A stretch of DNA of 38,683 nucleotides from Eggerthellaceae bacterium. GTDB lineage: Bacteria > Actinomycetota > Coriobacteriia > Coriobacteriales > Eggerthellaceae. The stretch is from assembly GCA_900754955.1 (NCBI GenBank), contig CAAEEV010000189.1, positions 1 to 38,683 on the forward strand, given 5' to 3'. Every line of letters begins with the position of its first letter. The first letter of the stretch is position 1. Below are positions 16,411 through 25,398 of the stretch, one piece after another. The translations under genes were made by a program, and so were the position numbers. The notes under the pieces were generated by a model. It did no database searches. It was given only the letters and a program-made list of their open reading frames with translations, and was not told where the DNA came from.

Positions 16411-16560
16411 GGCGAAAATCTCCTCGCATTCGCCCGAAGTCCCGCAAAGCACCCGGGCGATCTTCCGTTGTCGCAGCTTGACCGCCTGCCTGCACGAGCG
16501 CCCGCGCAGGGCGCCGTGCCGCAGACGGCGGCATTCTCAGTGAATGGCGAAATTGTAGCA
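16411..16560 (-). promoter_or_regulatory. cysS promoter and structured 5' leader
   Basis: TACAAT (16557-16552, minus strand) is preceded by TGC and gives a leader of about 135 nt. The leader contains a strong hairpin (16519-16492: 5 bp plus 6 bp with one bulged base and a 5-nt loop). A second hairpin (TCGCCC/GGGCGA, about 16461-16430) ends just upstream of the ribosome-binding site. No T-box consensus (TGGNACCGCG) is present. A cis-regulatory role is only a suggestion. Confidence 0.45.
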
Positions 16561-16630
16561 GGCATCGCCCGCTTCGCGAGAAAACGCCGGGCAACACGGA
16601 GAAAAACGGCCTCCGTGCCACCTGCATCGT

Positions 16631-17131
16631 TTACTCTTCGCAGCCCTGCCGCATGACGAGACAGGTCGCATACGCGGTGACGCCCTCCTCGCGCCCCTCG
16701 AAGCCGAGGTGCTCGGTGGTTGTGGCCTTCACGCCCACGTTCTCCACCGCGACGCCCATGGCGCGGGCGAGGTTGGCGCGCATCTGGTCGCGGTACGGCG
16801 AGAGCTTGGGGGCCTGCGCCGCAATGACCGAATCGACGTCGACGATCTCGAATCCCCGTTCGCGCACGAAGCCGGCCACCGCGGCCAGCAACTTAAGCGA
16901 GTCGGCATCCTTGTAGGCGGGGTCGGTATCGGGAAAGAGCTTGCCGATGTCGCCGCCGCGCACCGCGCCGAGCAGCGCGTCTGCGATCGCATGCGCGAGC
17001 ACATCGGCGTCGGAGTGCCCGAGCAGTCCGCGACTGTGCGGGATGTCAACGCCTCCCAGGATGAGCTTGCGACCCTCGGCGAAGGCATGAACGTCCATGC
17101 CGAGCCCTGTGCGCAGATTCCGAATGTCCAT
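16631..17131 (-). CDS. ispF: 2-C-methyl-D-erythritol 2,4-cyclodiphosphate synthase
   Basis: This is a 166-residue trimeric zinc enzyme of the MEP isoprenoid pathway. It cyclises CDP-ME 2-phosphate to ME-cPP with release of CMP. The zinc ligands are in GMDVHAF (D and H near residues 12-14) and LGHSDADVLAHAIADALLGA (the His). KATTTEHLGFEGREEG is the C-terminal cytidine-binding region. The family length is about 160. GGGGAGG lies 6 nt before the ATG. It follows ispD by 119 nt on the same strand, consistent with a shared transcript. The C-terminus ends normally (TCLVMRQGCEE). Confidence 0.96.
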   Translation of the reverse strand: MDIRNLRTGLGMDVHAFAEGRKLILGGVDIPHSRGLLGHSDADVLAHAIADALLGAVRGGDIGKLFPDTDPAYKDADSLKLLAAVAGFVRERGFEIVDVDSVIAAQAPKLSPYRDQMRANLARAMGVAVENVGVKATTTEHLGFEGREEGVTAYATCLVMRQGCEE

Positions 17132-17250
17132 GGATGTCCTCCCCTGCCGAGCAGCGGCGCCCGCGGATAACCGCGAACGCCGCTGCGAAACCGTTAGGTT
17201 GTGCGCCGCTCCGCGCACGTGCGCCGCCTGCCGCGCGGCCGCAACGCGCG

Positions 17251-18093
17251 CTACGCGCGTTCGGCGCGATCCTGCAGCATGCGCACCGCGCTTGCGAGCA
17301 TGACGTAGTCCTCGGGCACCGTGAGCTTGATGTTGTCGCGCTTGCCCTCCACCACGAGCACCTTGCCGCCGAGTCGCTCGATGAGCGACGAGTCGTCGGT
17401 GCCCACGAAGCCGTCGGCGAGCGCCGAGGCGTGGGCGCGACGGTAGATGCCGGTGCGGAACACCTGCGGCGTCTGCGCGTTCCAGAACACGCGGCGATCG
17501 GGCGTGCCCATGATCACGCCGTCCTCGACCACCTTGAGCGTGTCGATGGCGGGATGCGCCACCACCGCGCCGTCGGCGTCGAAGTTGCCCTTGAGGGTGT
17601 TGATCGTGTGCAGGATCATGTCGGGCGAGATGAGCGGACGCGCGCCATCGTGCAGCACCACGTACTCGAACTCGTCGCCCACGTAGTTGAGGCCCGAGAG
17701 CGCCGATTCCTGGCGAATCGCGCCAGCGGGCGCGAGCACCACGGGCGTGACGAAGGGGAACGGGTCGATCGCGCGCTTGAGGTACTCCTCCGAGCGGTCC
17801 TCGGGGCACACGATCACGATGAGCCCCACATCGCCCACGGCGTCGAACGCCTCCGCCGACCACGTGAGAATCGGCTTGCCCGCGATCTCGACGAGCTGCT
17901 TGCCGCCTTCGCGGCCGAAGCGCTCGCCCGTGCCGCCGGCGAGGATGATCGCCGCCGTCTGGGGTTTCTTGTCGAGCGTGCCCTTGAGCGACAGCTGAGA
18001 CTGGTTGAGGGCGTCGAAGTCGGGGTCCTCCAGCACGAAGTCGGCTTCACGCAGAGCCTCCGGCTCGAAAATCGGATCAACTATCTTAGTCAT
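17251..18093 (-). CDS. ispD: 2-C-methyl-D-erythritol 4-phosphate cytidylyltransferase
   Basis: This 280-residue protein transfers CMP from CTP to MEP. The nucleotidyltransferase core starts with AAIILAGGTGERFG (47-60), followed by GGKQLVEIAGKPIL, VVLHDGARPLIS, AHPAIDTLK and WNAQTPQVFR, all typical of IspD. About 45 extra residues precede the core (MTKIVDPIFEPEALREADFV and on); most IspD proteins start close to the LAGG loop, so this is an acidic N-terminal extension of unknown use. GAGGGGG lies 6 nt before the ATG, which supports this start rather than an internal one. A TATACT box upstream gives a short leader. ispF follows. Confidence 0.94.
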   Translation of the reverse strand: MTKIVDPIFEPEALREADFVLEDPDFDALNQSQLSLKGTLDKKPQTAAIILAGGTGERFGREGGKQLVEIAGKPILTWSAEAFDAVGDVGLIVIVCPEDRSEEYLKRAIDPFPFVTPVVLAPAGAIRQESALSGLNYVGDEFEYVVLHDGARPLISPDMILHTINTLKGNFDADGAVVAHPAIDTLKVVEDGVIMGTPDRRVFWNAQTPQVFRTGIYRRAHASALADGFVGTDDSSLIERLGGKVLVVEGKRDNIKLTVPEDYVMLASAVRMLQDRAERA

Positions 18094-18134
18094 GACGCGC
18101 CCCCTCGGCTCGGTTGCTCCCCTCGTTGACCCCC

Positions 18135-18140
18135 AGTATA
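18135..18140 (-). promoter_or_regulatory. -10 box of ispD
   Basis: TATACT on the minus strand lies about 42 nt before the ispD ATG, in an otherwise GC-rich gap. The -35 region is weak. Confidence 0.45.
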
Positions 18141-18185
18141 CGCGATGCGCGCAACGGCGGCGTTCGAGTCCGGTCAAACGTAGAA

Positions 18186-18218
18186 ATCGCCCCCGTGCGG
18201 AGCAGGCACGGGGGCGAT
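18186..18218 (-). terminator. Rho-independent terminator of the flavin reductase-rubredoxin gene
   Basis: A 13-bp perfect stem (ATCGCCCCCGTGC with GCACGGGGGCGAT, 18218-18206 and 18198-18186) has a 7-nt loop and is followed by TTTC on the minus strand. It starts 12 nt beyond the stop codon. Confidence 0.82.
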
Positions 18219-18229
18219 GCGATGTGCGA

Positions 18230-18952
18230 TTACTCGACGGGCACTTCGATGCGCTCGAACATGTCCTTGCCCATGCCGCACAGCGGGCAGGTGAAGTCGT
18301 CGGGCAGCTCGTCGACGTACTCGATATGGCCGCAGATCGTGCAACGCCATGCGAAGCGCATGCCCGGAGCCGGGGTGTCACCCGCGGCTGCGCCGGCTGA
18401 CGCTTCGGCGGCAGGCGCGGTTGCAGCCGGGGCGGCGTCCTCGTCGGCGCCCAGATAGCTCGACGCCTTCGGCGGAGTCTTGCCGCCCTTCACCGCGTGG
18501 TAGTAGGCGTACGTCATCGGCTCGGCAGCAGAGACGCGCTCGGCCTCATCGATCTCGGCCACGAACAGGATGTGCGAACCGAGGTCGAGCTCGTGCACGA
18601 CGCGGCCCGAGAAGCGCGCGACCGTCTGCTCGGCAACGTAGGGAATGCCCGCTTCGTCGCGCGCCGACGCGAAGCCCGCAAACTTGTCCTCGTCAGCGCT
18701 CGAGCGGAAGCCGAATGCGCCGATGAGCTCCATCGTCGCATCCTGGGCGAGGCACACAGCCGCCAGGCGGCCCGACTTCCGGATAACGCCCGTCGTGACG
18801 TTCTCCTTGTTGAGCGCCACGCTCACCTGCAGCGGCGCAGACGTCACCTGCTGGAACGTGTTCGCCACGCAGCCGGCCGCCTGTCCGTCCGCCTCGGACG
18901 AGATGATGTAGAGGCCGTAGCTCAGCGCGTGGAATGCTTTCTTGTCAATCAT
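18230..18952 (-). CDS. Flavin reductase-rubredoxin fusion (high-molecular-weight rubredoxin type)
   Basis: This 240-residue protein has an N-terminal FMN-binding flavin reductase domain (~1-165), starting ALSYGLYIISSEADGQAAGC and including ANTFQQVTSAPLQVSVALNK. An Ala/Pro-rich linker (~172-197) is followed by a rubredoxin domain (~200-240) with iron ligands C204/C207 and C222/C225 (RCTICG ... CPLCG). In clostridia and acetogens such proteins pass electrons from NAD(P)H to flavodiiron proteins that remove O2 or NO. No flavodiiron gene is in the window, so the partner is unknown. AAGGAA lies about 6 nt before the ATG. It is monocistronic with a strong terminator and supports an anaerobic lifestyle. 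Confidence 0.92.
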   Translation of the reverse strand: MIDKKAFHALSYGLYIISSEADGQAAGCVANTFQQVTSAPLQVSVALNKENVTTGVIRKSGRLAAVCLAQDATMELIGAFGFRSSADEDKFAGFASARDEAGIPYVAEQTVARFSGRVVHELDLGSHILFVAEIDEAERVSAAEPMTYAYYHAVKGGKTPPKASSYLGADEDAAPAATAPAAEASAGAAAGDTPAPGMRFAWRCTICGHIEYVDELPDDFTCPLCGMGKDMFERIEVPVE

Positions 18953-19050
18953 GGAGGGTTCCTTCCCTTCGTCAACTCGATGATGCGCCCATCGTATCAC
19001 GGAAGGCCCCGCATCCGCGCAAAAGGCGCAAACGGCATGGCGCGCATCTC

Positions 19051-19080
19051 TTGCCCTCCCCCCATAGCAGCACGTATACT
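19051..19080 (+). promoter_or_regulatory. Promoter of the VapBC-like pair
   Basis: TTGCCC (19051-19056) and TATACT (19075-19080) are separated by 18 bp. The -10 box overlaps a short inverted repeat, GTATA (19074-19078) and TATAC (19087-19091), which may be an antitoxin operator. Confidence 0.6.
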
Positions 19081-19132
19081 CGCACATATACGCCCAAGAT
19101 CACCGCGTACATCGGCTGCAAAGGAGGAGATC

Positions 19133-19375
19133 ATGGCACAGGTCTGCTTGTACATGGACGACGCTTTAGTGGAGGAGCTGCGCTCCGATGCGAAGCGGGC
19201 GGGCGCATCGCTCTCACGCCACATCGTGAACGAACTGCGCGCCCGCAAACTGTCGCGCGGATGGCCTTCGGGATTCTTCGATCTCTACGGATGTCTCGCC
19301 GACGATGAGAGCTTCGCAGAACCGCCCGATCAGCCATTCGATCCTGACGAGATCCCCGCCCTGGAGACGAGATAG
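19133..19375 (+). CDS. VapB-like ribbon-helix-helix antitoxin
   Basis: This 80-residue protein opens with a short beta strand and two helices (MAQVCLYMDDALVEELRSDA, then KRAGASLSRHIVNELRAR), the usual ribbon-helix-helix DNA-binding pattern. It ends in an acidic, Pro-rich tail (DDESFAEPPDQPFDPDEIPA) suited to binding a toxin. AAGGAGG lies a few nt before the ATG. It lies 2 nt upstream of a PIN-domain toxin gene, which is the main reason for calling it an antitoxin. Autoregulation of the promoter is expected by analogy. Confidence 0.85.
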   Translation: MAQVCLYMDDALVEELRSDAKRAGASLSRHIVNELRARKLSRGWPSGFFDLYGCLADDESFAEPPDQPFDPDEIPALETR

Positions 19376-19377
19376 CC

Positions 19378-19818
19378 ATGTACTGCCTCGACTCCTGCAC
19401 GTGCATTGACTTCCTACGCGGAAAGGCTCCCTTCGTTTACCGCCTGCTTCGGGAAAGCGATCCACAGCTGTTCCGCATACCAGCCATCGTGGAAGCCGAG
19501 CTTCGCGTCGGCGCGCAGAAGAGCGACGATCCCGCACGCGCCCATCGAGCTCTCGACCTGTTCCTCCTCCCCTTTGAGACCATCCCCTTCGACAGCTCCT
19601 GTGCTTTCGTCTACGGGCGCATTCGCGCGGAGCTCGAACGCCAGGGTCTGAGCATCAGGCGAAACGACCTCCTCATCGCCGCAACGGCATTGGCAAACAA
19701 CGCCGTTCTCGTGACGTCGAACGTACGCGAGTTCAAGCGTGTTTCGGGTCTCATGCTTGAAGAATGGGCCGAGGTCGATTTGGACAAGGAGCCTGTGCGG
19801 TCTCACCCGATAGGCTGA
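19378..19818 (+). CDS. VapC-like PIN-domain ribonuclease toxin
   Basis: This 146-residue PIN-domain protein has an N-terminal MYCLDSCTCIDFLRG with catalytic D5, a second acidic residue at E41 (IVEAELRVGA), and D97 in RRNDLLIAATAL. The closing TSNVREFKRVSGL is the usual VapC C-terminal motif. These acids coordinate Mg2+ for RNA cleavage; VapC targets are often tRNA or rRNA. It starts 2 nt after the antitoxin stop and ends before a strong hairpin. It appears intact, unlike the YafQ-type toxin at 1.5 kb. Confidence 0.9.
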   Translation: MYCLDSCTCIDFLRGKAPFVYRLLRESDPQLFRIPAIVEAELRVGAQKSDDPARAHRALDLFLLPFETIPFDSSCAFVYGRIRAELERQGLSIRRNDLLIAATALANNAVLVTSNVREFKRVSGLMLEEWAEVDLDKEPVRSHPIG

Positions 19819-19852
19819 ATCGAAACACCTGTTTCCCTATCTGAAAATGCAA

Positions 19853-19884
19853 CGAGGGGCTGCGAGCTTTCTCGCAGCCCCTCG
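19853..19884. terminator. Bidirectional hairpin between vapC-like and clpC genes
   Basis: A perfect 14-bp stem (19853-19866 with 19871-19884) has a CTTT loop. It stands between convergent genes. On the minus strand it is followed by TTGCATTTTC, a weak T tract; on the plus strand there is none. Confidence 0.65.
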
Positions 19885-19966
19885 GCGTTCGCCAGCTTAT
19901 TTCACGCAGGCATGCCGGCCTCGCCTACCGCAGGCAAAGCCGGATACCGCGCCCCGTGTGGGGTGC

Positions 19967-22552
<2,586 letters not shown>

Positions 22553-22600
22553 GGTGTGCCTCGTTTCTCAAATGCTACTCGTACAGTGTTCTTCGCCATG

Positions 22601-22627
22601 TTAGCACTCATACCTGGCGAGTGCTAG
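22601..22627 (-). promoter_or_regulatory. CIRCE operator (HrcA site) of clpC
   Basis: TTAGCACTC (22601-22609), 9 nt, GAGTGCTAG (22619-22627) matches the CIRCE consensus TTAGCACTC-N9-GAGTGCTAA at 17 of 18 arm positions. On the minus strand it is framed by TTGCTT, 17 bp and TATGAG, a likely -35/-10 pair, so HrcA would block the polymerase directly. Confidence 0.92.
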
Positions 22628-22660
22628 AAAAGCAACGTCCGTTACACAAGCGACATATGC

Positions 22661-22694
22661 AAAGCGAGCCCCTCGCACCCGAGGAGCTCGCTTT
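22661..22694 (-). terminator. Terminator of greA
   Basis: On the minus strand AAAGCGAG pairs with CTCGCTTT (22694-22687 and 22668-22661), with an inner CCTCG/CGAGG stem. It ends in TTTGCATA. It separates greA from the clpC promoter. Confidence 0.75.
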
Positions 22695-22731
22695 CGACCA
22701 TCTGGGTTGTCTTGTTTGACGATGCGCGCGA

Positions 22732-23202
22732 CTAGTGCTCGATCTTCAGCACGGACATGACGATCTCCTTGCCCGTGGGGCCGGTGGTGGTGATCTCGTC
22801 GCCCTTCTTGTGGCCGAGCAGAGCCGCACCCACCGGCGACTCGTTCGAGATCTTGCCGGCGGCCACGTCGCTCTCGGCGCCGCCCACGATGGTGAAGGTG
22901 CGCTCGCGGCCGTTCATCTCGACGGTCACGGTGGAGCCGATGTTCACCTTGCTCGAACGCTTCGGCGTGTTCACGACCGTCGCCTCAGACAGGATGCGCG
23001 TGATCTCGGCAATGCGCGCCTCCATCATGCCCTGCTCGTTCTTGGCGTCGTCGTACTCGGAGTTCTCGGAGATATCGCCGAACTCACGCGCGACCTTGAT
23101 ACGCTCGCCCACCTCGGCGCGCTTCTCGGTCTCAAGGTAGTGAAGCTCCTCCTCGAGCTTCTCGCGGCCTTCCTGCGTAAGGATGTAGTTGCCTTCTGCC
23201 AT
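22732..23202 (-). CDS. greA: Transcript cleavage factor GreA
   Basis: This 156-residue protein binds RNA polymerase through the secondary channel and stimulates cleavage of backtracked transcripts. The N-terminal coiled coil (~1-75) carries the acidic tip in EFGDISENSEYDDAK, with the catalytic D/E pair present. The C-terminal FKBP-like domain (~80-156) includes VGGAESDVAAGKISNESPVGAALLGHKKGDE. I chose ATG 23202, which has AAAGGGA about 9 nt upstream. The in-frame ATG at 23211 lies almost on top of that site. The gene is followed by a terminator and preceded by tatA 109 nt away on the same strand. Confidence 0.96.
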   Translation of the reverse strand: MAEGNYILTQEGREKLEEELHYLETEKRAEVGERIKVAREFGDISENSEYDDAKNEQGMMEARIAEITRILSEATVVNTPKRSSKVNIGSTVTVEMNGRERTFTIVGGAESDVAAGKISNESPVGAALLGHKKGDEITTTGPTGKEIVMSVLKIEH

Positions 23203-23311
23203 CGTTTTCATTCCCTTTCAATACAAGAGCACGCTCGGTAAACAAGCGTGCTTGGTAGACCCTATGACGACCGAGCCGCACGGCGGCGGCCCGACCCTGT
23301 GCGCGAAGCCG

Positions 23312-23581
23312 TTACTCGGACTTCTTCTTCACAACCTTCTTGACGGTGCGCTTGGGAGTAGGCTCCTCTTCGACGACCTCCTCGACCACTTCCTCGACGA
23401 CCTCGTCGTCGGAAGCCTCCTCGACCTTTTTCTTCTCGTCAGTGCCGATGCCCTCACGCAGGTTCTTGACGGTCTTGCCGAGCGCGCTGCCGAGCTTTGG
23501 CAGGTTCTTAGGACCGAAGATCAGCAGGATGACCACGAGGATGATGAGAAGCTCGGGTACGCCCATTCCCAGAATTTTCAT
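23312..23581 (-). CDS. tatA: Twin-arginine translocase subunit TatA
   Basis: This 89-residue protein has a single N-terminal membrane helix (VPELLIILVVILLIFGP, ~8-24), then the FGP hinge and the amphipathic helix LPKLGSALGKTVKNLREG (~27-44), the hallmark of TatA/TatE. TatA oligomers form the pore for folded, often cofactor-bearing proteins. The tail is unusual in being strongly zoned: an acidic repeat (EEASDDEVVEEVVEEVVEEE) followed by a basic end (PKRTVKKVVKKKSE). GGAGGAG lies 5 nt before the ATG. No tatC is nearby. Confidence 0.94.
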   Translation of the reverse strand: MKILGMGVPELLIILVVILLIFGPKNLPKLGSALGKTVKNLREGIGTDEKKKVEEASDDEVVEEVVEEVVEEEPTPKRTVKKVVKKKSE

Positions 23582-23666
23582 TGGCTCCTCCAACGATTCG
23601 ATCAAGGCAGGTTGCCTTGCAACGCGGAAAACGGGGCTGTGCGCCCCGCTCAACTTAACGCACGAC

Positions 23667-23675
23667 AGCCTAGCA
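23667..23675 (-). promoter_or_regulatory. Possible extended -10 promoter of tatA
   Basis: TAGGCT (23672-23667, minus strand) is preceded by TTTGTGC, like the tRNA promoters in this window. The leader would be about 80 nt. The -10 box itself is poor. Confidence 0.35.
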
Positions 23676-23779
23676 CAAACCGCGCACCCCGGCACGCGGC
23701 GCTATAAAGATTCCACGCTGAACGGGAGGTAGAGAGTGCACGACGAAGGAGAAGTCGGCAGCAATTCAGCACACCCCGC

Positions 23780-24937
23780 TCAGCCCTTGTCGTGCCACAT
23801 GATTTTCTCGCGAATGTACTCCCCCAAATGGGGAACGGCGAAACGAACGCGCCCGTACCCAGCAGGTTCTATCACCTGCTCGCGAATGAGGCTAGCCCGA
23901 TACTTGCTCGCCCAGCTTGACGTGCGTCGTGTGCGACCCGGAAGCGCGGACATCTCCGTCGGCTGAGGATCGTCAGCCGACATAGCTTCAATGAAGAGCC
24001 GCTGGGGGCTGCGAAGCCCGTAGTACACGGGTGCGCACACCGCTTCGTAATAGACCTCCAGGGCATCGGCCCTACCCTGCACCACATCAACATCTTCAAT
24101 ACGCGCTGATCCGCGCAGATCCGCTGCCCGCCACATGTAGTATCCAACCAGCTGGATAAGGTACGGATGCCCCTCTGCCGCCCTCGCGGCACGTGCGGCG
24201 GTTTCCCTGTCGATGCGCTTTCCAGCATCGCGCACCGCCGTGAAGTAGGCATCCCGCGCCTCGGGAAGGGGAACCTCACCCAGATACTGACGCTGGCTGC
24301 GGCGCAAAAACGTGAGAACTCGGTTGTTCACCAGCTCGTCCAAAAGCGACGGAAGGCCGGCTAAGGCGAGCACCATACCGCGTTTCTCCGCGTCGGGAAC
24401 ATTCGACATGTCCTGATCTGCCAACACATGCTGAAACGTTGTGGCGAGTGCAACGAGATCATCCACCGAAGCAGCTTGAGCCTCATCGACGGTCACGACG
24501 ATGCCACGCCCCTTCTTCGCCTTTCCCAAACGATCGTTCACGGCTCTTCTTAAGGAGAGGACACTTGCCTGAGGTGAGGCGAAAGACACCTCGCCCAGAC
24601 TCGCACGCGCAACGCCAGGTATGTCGAGCGACGGGCTTAGCGAGGCACCGCTTACCTTCAGGCGCTGAGAGGACAGAGCCTCCACAAGACGCTCGCACAA
24701 CCCGGAGGAAGCCGTTTCAGAAAAGACTTCCCATCCGCGATCACATGCGGCACGTCTGAACTCTGCGAGCATGACGGTTTTTCCGTAGCCGCGCTGACCA
24801 GAAACCAGAACGAGTCTTCCCAGGGCACCCGCACCGTTCTCCAGACCTTCGATAAAGTCATCGAGCACGGCCTGACGCCCCACGAGAACGGGCGGAATCT
24901 TTCCCGCCGTAGGTTTGAAGGGGTTCACCGTCGTCAT
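23780..24937 (-). CDS. AAA-type ATPase with C-terminal winged-helix-like region
   Basis: This 385-residue soluble protein begins MTTVNPFKPTAGKIPPVLVG, followed by a P-loop ATPase: Walker A GQRGYGKT (47-54), Walker B IVVTVDEAQ (146-154), and a sensor-like VLALAGLPSLLDEL. A helical lid follows (GHPYLIQLVGYYMWRAA), then a C-terminal segment (~300-385) resembling a winged helix (ASKYRASLIREQVIEPAGYG, RVRFAVPHLGEYIRE). It is the STAND/ORC-like ATPase type found as isolated genes in many actinobacteria; no precise function is established, and signalling, defence or transcription control are all possible. GGGAGGAG lies 4 nt before the ATG. Its codon use is a little less GC-biased than its neighbours' and its promoter carries three tandem 10-mers. 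Confidence 0.8.
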   Translation of the reverse strand: MTTVNPFKPTAGKIPPVLVGRQAVLDDFIEGLENGAGALGRLVLVSGQRGYGKTVMLAEFRRAACDRGWEVFSETASSGLCERLVEALSSQRLKVSGASLSPSLDIPGVARASLGEVSFASPQASVLSLRRAVNDRLGKAKKGRGIVVTVDEAQAASVDDLVALATTFQHVLADQDMSNVPDAEKRGMVLALAGLPSLLDELVNNRVLTFLRRSQRQYLGEVPLPEARDAYFTAVRDAGKRIDRETAARAARAAEGHPYLIQLVGYYMWRAADLRGSARIEDVDVVQGRADALEVYYEAVCAPVYYGLRSPQRLFIEAMSADDPQPTEMSALPGRTRRTSSWASKYRASLIREQVIEPAGYGRVRFAVPHLGEYIREKIMWHDKG

Positions 24938-24977
24938 CGCTCCTCCCCGCCTCTCGCCCATCCGCAACACGAATTAT

Positions 24978-25007
24978 TTATACCAATTTATACTGATTTA
25001 CACCATT
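24978..25007. repeat. Three tandem 10-bp repeats in the ATPase gene promoter
   Basis: TTTATACCAA, TTTATACTGA and TTTACACCAT follow one another without gaps (consensus TTTATACYRA). The period is about one helical turn. On the minus strand the units contain TATAAA, and they lie 41-70 nt before the ATG at 24937, so they overlap the expected promoter. Confidence 0.7.
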
Positions 25008-25081
25008 GCAAAAATGGATAGTATAAGAGACCAAGAAACATCGTCAGCAGTCTTTTCCGGCAAACCCTTGCAAGACGACTG

Positions 25082-25116
25082 AAAAACAAAAAAGCCAGGA
25101 GCAAAGCTCCTGGCTT
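25082..25116 (-). terminator. Rho-independent terminator of tRNA-Pro
   Basis: On the minus strand an 11-bp perfect stem (25116-25106 with 25102-25092) and a 3-nt loop are followed by TTTTGTTTTTC. It starts 9 nt after the encoded CCA. Confidence 0.9.
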
Positions 25117-25124
25117 GATTTCGA

Positions 25125-25201
25125 TGGTCGGGTTGACAGGATTTGAACCTGCGGCCTCTGCGTCCCGAACGCAGCGCTCTACCAAACTGAGCCACAACCC
25201 G
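25125..25201 (-). tRNA. tRNA-Pro (anticodon CGG)
   Basis: This is a 77-nt cloverleaf on the minus strand. The acceptor stem is CGGGTTG/CAACCCG, the D arm includes GGCTCAGTTTGGTAGAGC, and the anticodon loop TTCGGGA sits on a CTGCG/CGCAG stem, giving anticodon CGG. The T loop is GTTCAAATC and the CCA is encoded. It has its own promoter and terminator. Confidence 0.97.
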
Positions 25202-25227
25202 ATGCCGTCTCAACGACAGCGCACGAT

Positions 25228-25256
25228 ATATTAGCACAAAGCATACGCACCGCCAA
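25228..25256 (-). promoter_or_regulatory. Promoter of tRNA-Pro
   Basis: TTGGCG (25256-25251), a 17-bp spacer and TAATAT (25233-25228) with a preceding TGC. The string TTGTGCTAATATATC is shared with the tRNA-Ala promoter. Confidence 0.7.
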
Positions 25257-25398
25257 GAAATAATTTGAGAAATCTCAGCGCGGATGGGCGGCGCACCGCG
25301 CTCCCGCATCGGTGCGCAAGCGGCACGCAAAGTGCCCGGCAGGCGTAGGACGCGCCGCGAGCAACCCGCTCAAGAGGCGCACACCCAGCAAGCGCAGC

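Noticed and set aside
16411..16551. T-box riboswitch before cysS
   Set aside because: The core TGGNACCGCG motif and an antiterminator/terminator pair are missing.
23736..23966. A GTG-started plus-strand frame with GGGAGG and TATAAA upstream, reading into the ATPase gene
   Set aside because: Start signals look good, but most of the frame is antisense to the 3' end of the AAA ATPase and the 76-residue product has no recognisable motif. Kept as an unlikely small ORF.
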